From Tatumella terrea (GTDB taxonomy: Bacteria > Pseudomonadota > Gammaproteobacteria > Enterobacterales > Enterobacteriaceae): a stretch of 64,000 nt of DNA. A model generated the notes under the pieces. That model was given only the letters and a program-made list of their open reading frames with translations. It was not told where the DNA came from and searched no databases. A program made the translations under genes and the position numbers. Shown here piece by piece: positions 54,391 through 62,609 of this stretch; the stretch's first letter is position 1; each line of letters begins with the position of its first letter. The DNA lies in the NCBI RefSeq assembly GCF_039523755.1, contig NZ_BAAAFX010000018.1, positions 349,087 through 413,086 of the forward strand. The letters run 5' to 3'.

Positions 54391-56247
54391 TCACAATGAG
54401 CTCAACTTTTTAGTATTCCTATCATGAAAACCAATAATGAAAAACTCAGCTCCTGAAGCTCTTATTGCTGAATCAGCGCTAACCAATAACACATCCAATT
54501 GCTTTCTGATATTCGAAGATTTGATCTTACTGTATGAAGTTTTGCGAGTATGAGGCTGAATTACAATTACTCTTATCTTTACTTCAGATTTGATATTTGA
54601 AAGATGGTCAATAAAATCTATAGCATTTGCTTGCGAGCCATCTTTCCAGCAAAATTTCTTATTACTGTTGCTGACTCTAGCATTAAGAGCATCGATTAAG
54701 TTCTTTCTATTAGTATAACGAAGATTCTTAACAGCTTGACTAAGAACAATGTCATGAGCACCCACTGAAATATTTCTTTTTAGACTTTCTGAACCTGCAG
54801 CTTTTATATGTATTAGATCAATATAATAGAAATTATTTTGCTTAGACACATGAATAAAATCAGCTTTTTCTCCAGCACCATCATCGCAATATAGCCAACC
54901 ATTAGGTTTTTCAGTAGTGGTGAAGTTAGACTTATTGGACCAAGATCCGCACCACCTATTTTTAACCCAACAAAACAATGATTTTTTGTTACCAATCTGG
55001 TCAAGCATTACTTTTTTAGCATTATCTTCGGGCTTTTCTATGCAAATCTTATAGTCTTCAAAATCTGCCCATATATGTTTATCATAAATAACATCTCTAT
55101 AATCGGTTTTATAAACTTTCCCATTTACAATAGCATGGCCCGATTGATACCAACACTTTATTAGCTCTGGATATCTGAACACTTTCGAGAAATATTGTAG
55201 CTCTTTTTTCCTATTGTTAGTTGCGGAAATTTTAACTTCGAACTCTACATCATACTCTTTTAAAGAAATATCTGCACATAGAACTCCGACCGGTTGAAAT
55301 TTGTGGAAAACCTTTAACTCTATATTTTTATCATTGAAAGCTTTAATGACTTCATATGTATAATCATGGTGAATGGATTGAAGCAAATCATATTTAACTT
55401 TACTTGTGTCATCTTTAAAGTAATCATAGTCGACAAAACTTAAATCATATAAATCTCTAACTTCAGTAAAATTTGATATAGCTGTTGCTAAAATACTTAT
55501 TGGGTTTTCTAGATCTCCGTCATTTTTTTCAATTTTATCCAAAATTTCAACAACCCTGTTCTCAAAAGTTTGCCAATTTTTGCAAGGACCTCGCCATAAA
55601 GAGGATTTATATGGATTGATACCGGTAGTACGACCTTTGTCATCTAATTCTGTCCTTACAGCCGACATGGTAAATGACTGATCTTCAAGAGGATCTAATG
55701 TATCAGCGACGCTATCACCTCCTAAAACCTTTGAGTCAGCTTTTGAGCTATTCTTACCGTGGATACCTAACAGCCACAGCATTTTAACTTTATCTTCATT
55801 GATAAATAGATAATTAAGTGATTTAATGTCTATAACTTTTAAATAAGAAAGTTTATTTTTAAAACTACTGCGTATCTCATCTTTCATACCTTTTTCTGAG
55901 GTATAAATAGCAAGAGTATTTCCAAGGCATATTAAAACAAGAATATGATTTTCAATATCATTGAAATTCGAGCCAATCATCCAGCTCGGTTTCTTTTGAA
56001 TTTCGTAATGAGTAAAGTGCACTAATGGCTCTCCCGGACGGACATCATCCTCACCACTCGAACTTAACACGTTGATTTCGTTGCTTGATATGTGACACTG
56101 AGTGATAACCTCAGTTATGCCATTAAGTATATCTTTTAACTGAGTTTTTTCGGTTTTAACAGCAAGCAATATTGACAAAAAAGGAGCAATCTCATTTTTT
56201 TCAAGTCTAGACATGGGAAAATTCTCATTTTTCTTAAATGATCTCAT
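54391..56247 (-). CDS. 618-aa protein with a C-terminal PD-(D/E)XK-like domain, in a defence operon
   Basis: Not a family I can name. Residues 455-525 read CDDGAGEKADFIHV, then YIDLIHIKAAG (D477, H480-x-K482) and GAHDIVLSQAVKN. This matches, from memory, the nuclease-fold domain with DDG-GE-AD and HxK found in some restriction-linked helicase proteins, which places D463 and K482 at the active site. The region before it (about 230-450) includes WRGPCKNWQTFENRVVEILDKI and a large mixed domain; no ATPase motif is present. It is the first gene of the operon with the PtuA-like and PtuB-like genes. It could be a sensor, specificity subunit or second nuclease. Confidence 0.72.
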   Translation of the reverse strand: MRSFKKNENFPMSRLEKNEIAPFLSILLAVKTEKTQLKDILNGITEVITQCHISSNEINVLSSSGEDDVRPGEPLVHFTHYEIQKKPSWMIGSNFNDIENHILVLICLGNTLAIYTSEKGMKDEIRSSFKNKLSYLKVIDIKSLNYLFINEDKVKMLWLLGIHGKNSSKADSKVLGGDSVADTLDPLEDQSFTMSAVRTELDDKGRTTGINPYKSSLWRGPCKNWQTFENRVVEILDKIEKNDGDLENPISILATAISNFTEVRDLYDLSFVDYDYFKDDTSKVKYDLLQSIHHDYTYEVIKAFNDKNIELKVFHKFQPVGVLCADISLKEYDVEFEVKISATNNRKKELQYFSKVFRYPELIKCWYQSGHAIVNGKVYKTDYRDVIYDKHIWADFEDYKICIEKPEDNAKKVMLDQIGNKKSLFCWVKNRWCGSWSNKSNFTTTEKPNGWLYCDDGAGEKADFIHVSKQNNFYYIDLIHIKAAGSESLKRNISVGAHDIVLSQAVKNLRYTNRKNLIDALNARVSNSNKKFCWKDGSQANAIDFIDHLSNIKSEVKIRVIVIQPHTRKTSYSKIKSSNIRKQLDVLLVSADSAIRASGAEFFIIGFHDRNTKKLSSL

Positions 56248-56401
56248 TTTCTAATATGACCGCCAGCCTTTTTTGCTAATTCTGTGATCAATCTCTCATT
56301 TAGGCATAAGAAATCTTAGTTAAACATTATGAATATTAAACAAAAAGATACCTTGTGAATTAACTAAGCTTTTTTTAGTCCTGGTTATAAACTTAACCAA
56401 G

Positions 56402-56821
56402 TTATAATCTAGTCCCCTTTCTCTTTTTCTTCCTGGAAGGGATAGATTTCATGAGAATACCTTTTTCGTACTTAACCCTTTCTGCCTGATAGATCCCCTC
56501 TGCCTCATGTTCATTATCAATCGCATAGTGAATGAGATATCTAAAGAAGTATGTTAGCTCATGCTCAAACCCTAAGGTATCAATGATACGCTTTGAGCTA
56601 CATTTAAGTGCATTTGAAAGCATAGAGATTATAGTAAAGCGATCAATTGTGCTGTTCATCTGATCGGGAAGATAGTATTTGATATAATAGCCTACGCAGA
56701 AGAGCCACATGTAACGCACAATTCTACTGTGATCAAAGCCAGACTGTTTTAATTTTTCAACATATAGTTGTAAAAGAAGAAGCAATTTCTCTTCTTTTGT
56801 AAGAGTATTATAATTTTTCAT
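56402..56821 (-). CDS. Hypothetical protein following the recombinase module
   Basis: 139 aa from the ATG with AAGGA 7 bp upstream (the frame is open 16 codons further). Helix-rich; starts MKNYNTLTKEEKLLLLLQLY and ends with a very basic SRKKKRKGTRL tail that suggests nucleic-acid binding. No family recognised. It is on the same strand as the recombinases, about 100 bp after the coiled-coil gene. Confidence 0.65.
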   Translation of the reverse strand: MKNYNTLTKEEKLLLLLQLYVEKLKQSGFDHSRIVRYMWLFCVGYYIKYYLPDQMNSTIDRFTIISMLSNALKCSSKRIIDTLGFEHELTYFFRYLIHYAIDNEHEAEGIYQAERVKYEKGILMKSIPSRKKKRKGTRL

Positions 56822-56920
56822 AGTTGCATCCTTGCAATAATCGTCGTCCTGACGATTAAAAAGTAACATAAAACTTTAACTAGTCAATAGGCAAAAACTA
56901 TCAAAAAGTTATTTCAATAA

Positions 56921-57304
56921 TTATGGCCGAAATTTTAAATCACTTTCCTGAACACCACATGCTACACAAGCCCTGAACAAATCAATCATATATTCTCTCT
57001 GAACATTGATAGTTTTAACATGTTCCTCGATTTTAGATTCCAGCCGTTCAATTCTTTCTGCTGCTGCTTTAAGATTAGCTGGTCGCACCTTAAATTCATT
57101 TTTAGTCTTAAGCACGCCTTTCTTTTCTTCGTAAGCAGTTACTATATCTTTGTGCATATATAGTGATTGACGGGTAGGACGTCTACCTATTTTTTTTGCA
57201 ACGCTATCGCACAATCTTTCCCAAGTCATTTTGTTTGGTGAGGACCAAGATTTTATTGACTCGATTATTTTTCTTTTATCATTCGTAGTAAGAATTCTTG
57301 CCAT
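56921..57304 (-). CDS. Small DNA-binding coiled-coil protein of the recombinase module (TnpC/GmtX-like)
   Basis: 127 aa from ATG, with AGGTGG upstream; a GTG right after the previous stop is an alternative. N-terminal helix-turn-helix-like part (WERLCDSVAKKIGRRPTRQSLYMHKDI) and a C-terminal coiled coil (about 70-115, AAAERIERLESKIEEHVKTI). Position and layout match the third, small member of Tn554 (TnpC) or of gamma-mobile-trio modules (GmtX), from memory. Probably assists or orients recombination. Confidence 0.7.
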   Translation of the reverse strand: MARILTTNDKRKIIESIKSWSSPNKMTWERLCDSVAKKIGRRPTRQSLYMHKDIVTAYEEKKGVLKTKNEFKVRPANLKAAAERIERLESKIEEHVKTINVQREYMIDLFRACVACGVQESDLKFRP

Positions 57305-57313
57305 TATCGCCAC

Positions 57314-58903
57314 CTATATTTTATTAGTTTTAAATATTAATTCCTTGTCCGCCCATTTATCAGCACCATAAACACCAGACTTGCTATCTTTATCGGATGT
57401 TTTTATTAAATTATCAAATTTTTCTTTAAGCTGTTTGTTTTTTTCGTCAAAGCCAGGATATTTTTCACAAGGCGAAATTGAGTAGTCATGTTCGCAATAG
57501 CCACAATCAGTAATTAAATATGCGCCATGCGTCTGGCTGAAATCAGGTTCCGGTTCGCTAACTTTATCGTTAAAACTGCTATCACAAGTCACGCTATCAC
57601 CAGGCAATGTGCACATGTAATCCATAAGGTGTTCGCGTGAAATATGATTGTAATTGTTGTTCTGAGAAACATTTTTTCTTCCAGACCAGCGGGCTATATC
57701 AAAGTTAGTCATGCCACCAAGATGAGCAATAGTATTTAAAAAATGTCGTGCCTGGTGAGTGTTTACTGATAAAGGTTGTTTATCTGAATCGAAAAAACCA
57801 TGCCTTGCAAAAATGTTCTTTTTGTTATCACTCGATATATCTCTATTAAATTCACTAGCATTGCATATCCTGACAATATTGGACGATGTTTTTCTAAATT
57901 CAGAAAGAGCGTACTTTTCCTGTAGGCAGAGAGCATTTTTATACTCAGGCATTAATCCTTTAGATAACCTATTTTTAAAAGGAATATCATTACCAATGAA
58001 ATCACTACAATTAATACAGCTTGCAAGGTTTCTTGCGTTTTAAGATAACCCTATTAAGCGCGAAACAGCTTTCTTTGCAACTGGTGCCATAATTGTAGGT
58101 ATCCACTTTATATTCGCTCCATATCCTTTTAGTGAAAATAAGCGAAGCCCAAACCTCTCGATATCCTTACTGTCTACAGCATGAAACTCACAGTTAAATG
58201 GTAAAGATAATATTTCAGTTATCCATGACGGAGCACACATAAGCAGAGCAAACACAGAAGTTGTAAATTTATCCTGATCATTCAGTAAACTATCATCTTT
58301 GGCAAAAATTGCTGCTAAAGCCTCAATTGATTTCAATCCAGAAAGTTTACCGCCTTCGCTTATTAGCTCTTCAAAACCTTGATACAATTCTGGTTTTGGT
58401 GCTTTGACTGGATTTGTCCATGTCATTTTAAGCTTACTACTAATACCATATTTGAATATAATGGTTGAAATTTTTTCTAATTTTTCAGATATATTGAAAG
58501 CTGTAGTAGGTTTGTAGTTGCGCTTTGCGATTTCGAATGCATGTTCAAATACTCTTCTATTAATTAACCTGACTTCCGCTACTCCACAAATATTTGTTAA
58601 AGAAACTTCAACTAATCTTAACGCTGCAATTAACGCCGAATAAGATTTAGAAGGGTTCAACATATGTTTATGAATTAATATTGCTTTAGCAAAATCACAA
58701 AATTTTAAGTCCAATTCTCTTCTTAACTTTGTATCTTTGCCTATACTTGCGGTTTTGAATGTACCGAATCCACGCCATTTAACATCTGCCCACTCAAAAC
58801 TGAATGTGTAAAGAGCAAACATTTCCTTCCCTTCATTGATATATTCATTCAAATTCTTAATCTGCATACTTTCATTTTTTACGATTTGCAACGTTGTAAG
58901 CAT
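57314..58903 (-). pseudogene. Third recombinase-like gene (GmtZ/TnpB-like) broken by one in-frame TAA
   Basis: A single open frame from ATG at 58903 (TGGAGA 7 bp upstream) to the TAG at 57314, interrupted only by TAA at 58042-58040. The frame continues past the stop for 29 codons (NARNLASCINCSD...) to the next ATG with no shift, so this is one gene of about 530 codons with a nonsense mutation. The C-terminal piece has tyrosine-recombinase features: THQARHFLNT (HxxRH), WSGRK and NNNYNH. In the N-terminal piece the usual box-I Arg seems replaced by Trp (APSWITEILSL). The ATG at 57952 could restart translation of the C-terminal piece. Confidence 0.75.
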
Positions 58904-58907
58904 TCTT

Positions 58908-60194
58908 TTATCTCCATTTAATTTGTCTTTTACAACCTTCACAGGGGTGTGAGGCGCTATTACTAGGATTCTCTTTCATTGAATCAGGCATAATTGATTT
59001 TACTAATACATTTCCGCTAAATGGTATTATACCCATAAAAACCCCTGCTATATCTTTGAGGTAATGGGTAACTGCTTTATCAATATCTTCAACTATTTTT
59101 GGATCATTTCTTATATATACCCCTGCACAGGCTCTTGAACTATGATCTAAAGCGTATGATATTACTTCAATGCTCAAACCTTGCCGAGCCAACTCTGTTC
59201 CAAAAGTATATCGAAACCTATTAGGATTAACTTTAAGAAGCTGGTTCGTTCTTGCAGATACAACGTTATGGTCTTTAACGAACTTACTTAGACCATAATA
59301 TGCTTGTCCTTTAGTTAATGAGAAATCACTCAAATCACAGAACTCCGTACAATCACTGATTAATTTCCTGTTTAAAAATAATGGAATCGATTTGTAATTA
59401 ATTTCATAATCACTAGTTAATGCTTTCTCTAGCAAGAATTGCATGTTTTCTTCTTTAAGACTTTTTAACTGATCCATTAACTCACTTTCGATTTCTATAT
59501 CACGATATAAATCTGTTGAGTTAGATCGTTGCTTTAGGCGAGGGACGCTAATGTGTTTATTACTGTAACAGACTTCTAAGTCTGCTAATTTCAGTTTTAG
59601 CAATTGACTTATTCTGCGCCCAGTGCTTATCAGTAGTAGTATTAAAAGATAGATTTTCTTATCTAACGTCTTATTTTCAAATGCCAACTTAGACTTTTGC
59701 ACTATTTCAAGTAATTCACTGTCAATAAATGGACCATTAACAGGATCCATGCTTGCTACCACTTGACCCGCTGGTTTACCTTTAGTTCTGATTTCACTAA
59801 TAAATGTATATGCTGCAGGCTCTATTCCTGGTAAACAAAGTAGATACCACCTCTTCAAAAAACACTTTGTGTTCATGAAATAACTTTTATTTCCCTTTAA
59901 ACTATTTGCATGTAAAGCCCAGACGAATTTCTTATCAATCATTTGTGTCGGATAATTGCTAAATGTGTGAATCAGACTTTGAAAAATATTGATTGAGTAT
60001 GTCTTGCTATAGTTTGCTACGTAGTATAGAAGAGTATCAATCACACTTGCTTGTAAATTAATATCTACATAAACTAGCAATCTTGAAATATCAGTATTCA
60101 ACTTTTTATTAATCAATTCTATGTCATTTTTTCTTATTTCAACTATCGAATTTTCAGACTGTAGATTTAGACTTTTTCTGTTTAAATTATCCAT
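58908..60194 (-). CDS. Tyrosine recombinase B of the module
   Basis: 428 aa. Catalytic-domain features: Arg in STGRRISQLLKLKLADLE, NRFRYTFGTELA in place of HxLRH (the first His is Asn), LDHSS, and a Tyr in GVYIR. The C-terminus ends HPCEGCKRQIKWR with a CxxC that may bind metal. It starts 8 bp inside the end of recombinase A and is followed after 4 bp by the broken third gene; the ribosome site of the latter is within its last codons. Confidence 0.82.
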   Translation of the reverse strand: MDNLNRKSLNLQSENSIVEIRKNDIELINKKLNTDISRLLVYVDINLQASVIDTLLYYVANYSKTYSINIFQSLIHTFSNYPTQMIDKKFVWALHANSLKGNKSYFMNTKCFLKRWYLLCLPGIEPAAYTFISEIRTKGKPAGQVVASMDPVNGPFIDSELLEIVQKSKLAFENKTLDKKIYLLILLLISTGRRISQLLKLKLADLEVCYSNKHISVPRLKQRSNSTDLYRDIEIESELMDQLKSLKEENMQFLLEKALTSDYEINYKSIPLFLNRKLISDCTEFCDLSDFSLTKGQAYYGLSKFVKDHNVVSARTNQLLKVNPNRFRYTFGTELARQGLSIEVISYALDHSSRACAGVYIRNDPKIVEDIDKAVTHYLKDIAGVFMGIIPFSGNVLVKSIMPDSMKENPSNSASHPCEGCKRQIKWR

Positions 60195-61401
60195 TTATTA
60201 GCCCCTCAACGTCTGCATTAATACTTGCCTGAACCTTTGCTAAAATCTGAAACATTCTTTTCCTAATGTTTTTAATATCATAGGTTGCTGCCATTTGAGA
60301 AGCAGGGGACCAGCCCATTGCATAACATCTAATCAGTTCAGTATTAATCAATTTTAGATCGGAGTCTGAATTCTCAAGCTTCACAGAAAACTCATTATTC
60401 CATGTATGCCTCAGTGCGTGGCCTGAGAAGTTTTCCAAAATCTTGTCACTTTCTCTTATCTTTTGAATGGTTTTTTCATATCCGTCGATTGACATAGGCT
60501 CACCGGATAAATCGCACCCTTTATGACTGATCAACAAAAAATCATGCTGTTTCTTCCCAATATATTCTCTTCTATCTGTAGTGATATAATTATGAATCTT
60601 GTTGATTATCCAGTCACTCACTTTTAAGTCACGTTCAAGAGTTTTTACTAAAGGTTGTTTTACTCTGCTGTCATATTTGTCATCATGCCTGCGAGTGATA
60701 GAAATTATGTTATCGGTAAATTTTATATCACCAATCCTGATATTCAGAAGCTCTCCTTTCCTTAAACCTAAGGAATAAAGAAGTATGAATATTAGTTCAT
60801 TTCTTTTTCTTACCCTAAGGCTATAAATGTTCTTATTCGAATTCATGCTCACATAACTAAAAAGAGCTTTCTTTTGATAATCATCTAACGCTCTGACTTT
60901 TTTATTATAAAAATCTTCATCAATTTTTTTCTTTGGTTTATATCCCTGTAACATTCTAATAAAATTTTCAGCATTACTATCAGTGTAAGTTTTGTTACCA
61001 AGAATGTATTCGCACAACCTGGTCATATATTTGAATGCTACGACAACTCTATAAAACCTTGTACCTGAGGAAACCTTATCGCCTCCTCGAATGTTCACAA
61101 TATTTCCGTCACATCTTTTAATTGACATGAATTCTATTATACTTTTTATTTGCTCCCTATTAAGAAAACGTCTGTTAACAATAGAATCAACAAGAGATAC
61201 TCCTTGTTGATCAAGGTGTGAAAGCAACAATCTTAATATTTTCGCTACTGTTAAATTTGTTGTAGCTGATTTACCTACCCTCCTTATTTCATCCTCTAAA
61301 TATAAATTTGGATAAAGTAATGGTCTCCCTTCCTTATCAGACAATAAGCATATTCTGGAACCATCATCTAATTTAAAAACATTCAATTTGTAATTACTCA
61401 T
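60187..61401 (-). CDS. Tyrosine recombinase A of the module (GmtY/TnpA-like)
   Basis: 404 aa. SAM-like core-binding region (about 40-180) and catalytic domain with Arg in SLGLRKGELLNIR, HALRHTW (HxxRH), WSPAS and Tyr in ATYDI. All key residues are present. A strong GGGAGG precedes the ATG. First gene of an operon running to about 56.4 kb. The order large recombinase, large recombinase, third recombinase-like protein, small coiled-coil protein resembles Tn554/RIT/gamma-mobile-trio modules; the exact family is not settled. Confidence 0.86.
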   Translation of the reverse strand: MSNYKLNVFKLDDGSRICLLSDKEGRPLLYPNLYLEDEIRRVGKSATTNLTVAKILRLLLSHLDQQGVSLVDSIVNRRFLNREQIKSIIEFMSIKRCDGNIVNIRGGDKVSSGTRFYRVVVAFKYMTRLCEYILGNKTYTDSNAENFIRMLQGYKPKKKIDEDFYNKKVRALDDYQKKALFSYVSMNSNKNIYSLRVRKRNELIFILLYSLGLRKGELLNIRIGDIKFTDNIISITRRHDDKYDSRVKQPLVKTLERDLKVSDWIINKIHNYITTDRREYIGKKQHDFLLISHKGCDLSGEPMSIDGYEKTIQKIRESDKILENFSGHALRHTWNNEFSVKLENSDSDLKLINTELIRCYAMGWSPASQMAATYDIKNIRKRMFQILAKVQASINADVEGLING

Positions 61402-61481
61402 TTAACCTCCCGGTTTTACATTTTAATTAACTCCGGGTATCTATATTTTAAAAAATTTGATTTTACAAATTTATTTTTTTG

Positions 61482-61500
61482 TTTTTTGGAAGGGAGGGCT
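61482..61500. repeat. Copy 2 of the 18/19-bp direct repeat (TTTTTTGGAAGGGAGGGCT)
   Basis: Differs from 46873-46890 by one inserted base. It lies 81 bp outside the start of recombinase A, where an element end would be expected. Confidence 0.5.
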
Positions 61501-61736
61501 TTATAGGGGATATTTGGTGTGTATTTTTACTAGTTGTAATTAACTCATAAGAATTACCTTTCTCCTGAGTTAATGGCAAAAATATCTCTACGACCCTTGA
61601 TAACAAAGGCTATGTTCATTTCTTGTTAATTTAAGCGTAAATTTGAATAAACAAAAAGTGACATACTTTACATTTTTATTTTATAAAAACTTATGAGACT
61701 ATAAAATCTAGAAATTTAACTCTTAACTCAAATTGT

Positions 61737-61750
61737 ATCACACGTGTGAT
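61737..61750. promoter_or_regulatory. 14-bp perfect palindrome ATCACACGTGTGAT
   Basis: A perfect dyad, about 340 bp upstream of recombinase A and 180 bp upstream of the 61934 gene. It is typical in size of a dimeric repressor operator; the cognate protein is unknown. Confidence 0.5.
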
Positions 61751-61933
61751 TTTCTAACAAAACCATAATGGTTTGCATTCTGACGAGTTTAAAATTGAGT
61801 GCATTTTCACTCTTTGACGGGAATGAGGATTATTAATCACCTTACCTCTTAGAAACTTAAATAAATATTTCTTCATAAGATTTGACTCATTGTGTTTTTT
61901 ATTATAAAAGTATGAAGTGCATAAGGAGGACTT

Positions 61934-62347
61934 GTGATAAATATAAAAGAAAATATAGACGGCCTAAGTTTTTATATTGGGTTAAACCTCGATGAGGTTC
62001 TAAATGAAATTGACAGCAAAAGTCCTTTTGAATTTTTCGACACCTACTTGCTAGAACTCATGCCCCGCGAATTCTATGATTTTTCTTTTTATTTGCTCGA
62101 TTTAATTTCAGACATTCAAGATAGACCAGAGATCACAGATTCAATTATTGACCTCTTAAAATACTTATTAAAGGATAAATTAACTGAAGATTTATATATA
62201 GACTTCTCCAGTTATAACGGTATGAAAGAACACTTTGAATTATTACTAGATAATCATCTTACGGAGAAAATTAGATTTGAGAAATTAAATTTAAACGGCA
62301 AGATTTCAGTTCGCGAATCAAAAAAACACTCCAGTAGTAGAATTTAA
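61934..62347 (+). CDS. Small acidic protein, unknown
   Basis: 137 aa from GTG with a perfect AAGGAGGA 3 bp upstream. Strongly acidic and helical (many Asp/Glu; LIDSKSPFEFFDTYLLELMPREFYDF-like region). No motif recognised. It could be an inhibitor or a DNA mimic-like anti-defence protein, which is speculation from charge alone. It lies at the outer edge of the AT-rich segment. Confidence 0.65.
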   Translation: MINIKENIDGLSFYIGLNLDEVLNEIDSKSPFEFFDTYLLELMPREFYDFSFYLLDLISDIQDRPEITDSIIDLLKYLLKDKLTEDLYIDFSSYNGMKEHFELLLDNHLTEKIRFEKLNLNGKISVRESKKHSSSRI

Positions 62348-62417
62348 CGCCCTCCCTACTGAGTTACTACCATTAACACATCTAAACCCATTAAAAATAA
62401 ATACTCTCTTTCTTTTC

Positions 62418-62469
62418 GCAGTAATTTAATCTTTATAAGACTTAGATTACTGCTATATTTAGCAGTAAT
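62418..62469. repeat. Three copies of GCAGTAAT, two direct and one inverted
   Basis: GCAGTAAT at 62418-62425 and 62462-62469, inverted ATTACTGC at 62446-62453. Both direct copies are followed by CTTTATAA. An operator for the gene at 62610 or a stem-loop ending the 61934 gene. Confidence 0.5.
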
Positions 62470-62609
62470 TCTTTATAAAATCTTTTAACTATTCTGATAT
62501 TTCACCTTAAATAGATATAAGCTAAACATTTTTGTGTACTTTTTGTACTAAACTTATAGTTGCTTTGTCCCTCAAACTTTTCATTAAACTTTTATAAGTA
62601 GGGAAGCCC

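Larger units (their letters stand above)
61402..61933. other. AT-rich intergenic region with palindrome
   Basis: 532 bp upstream of both the minus-strand recombinase operon and the plus-strand 61934 gene. It holds copy 2 of the 18/19-bp repeat and a 14-bp palindrome, and probably both promoters. No gene seen. Confidence 0.7.

Noticed and set aside
57314..57952. Separate 212-aa gene
   Set aside because: Same frame as the upstream ORF with open coding sequence across the gap, so it is the tail of one broken gene; no ribosome site at 57952.
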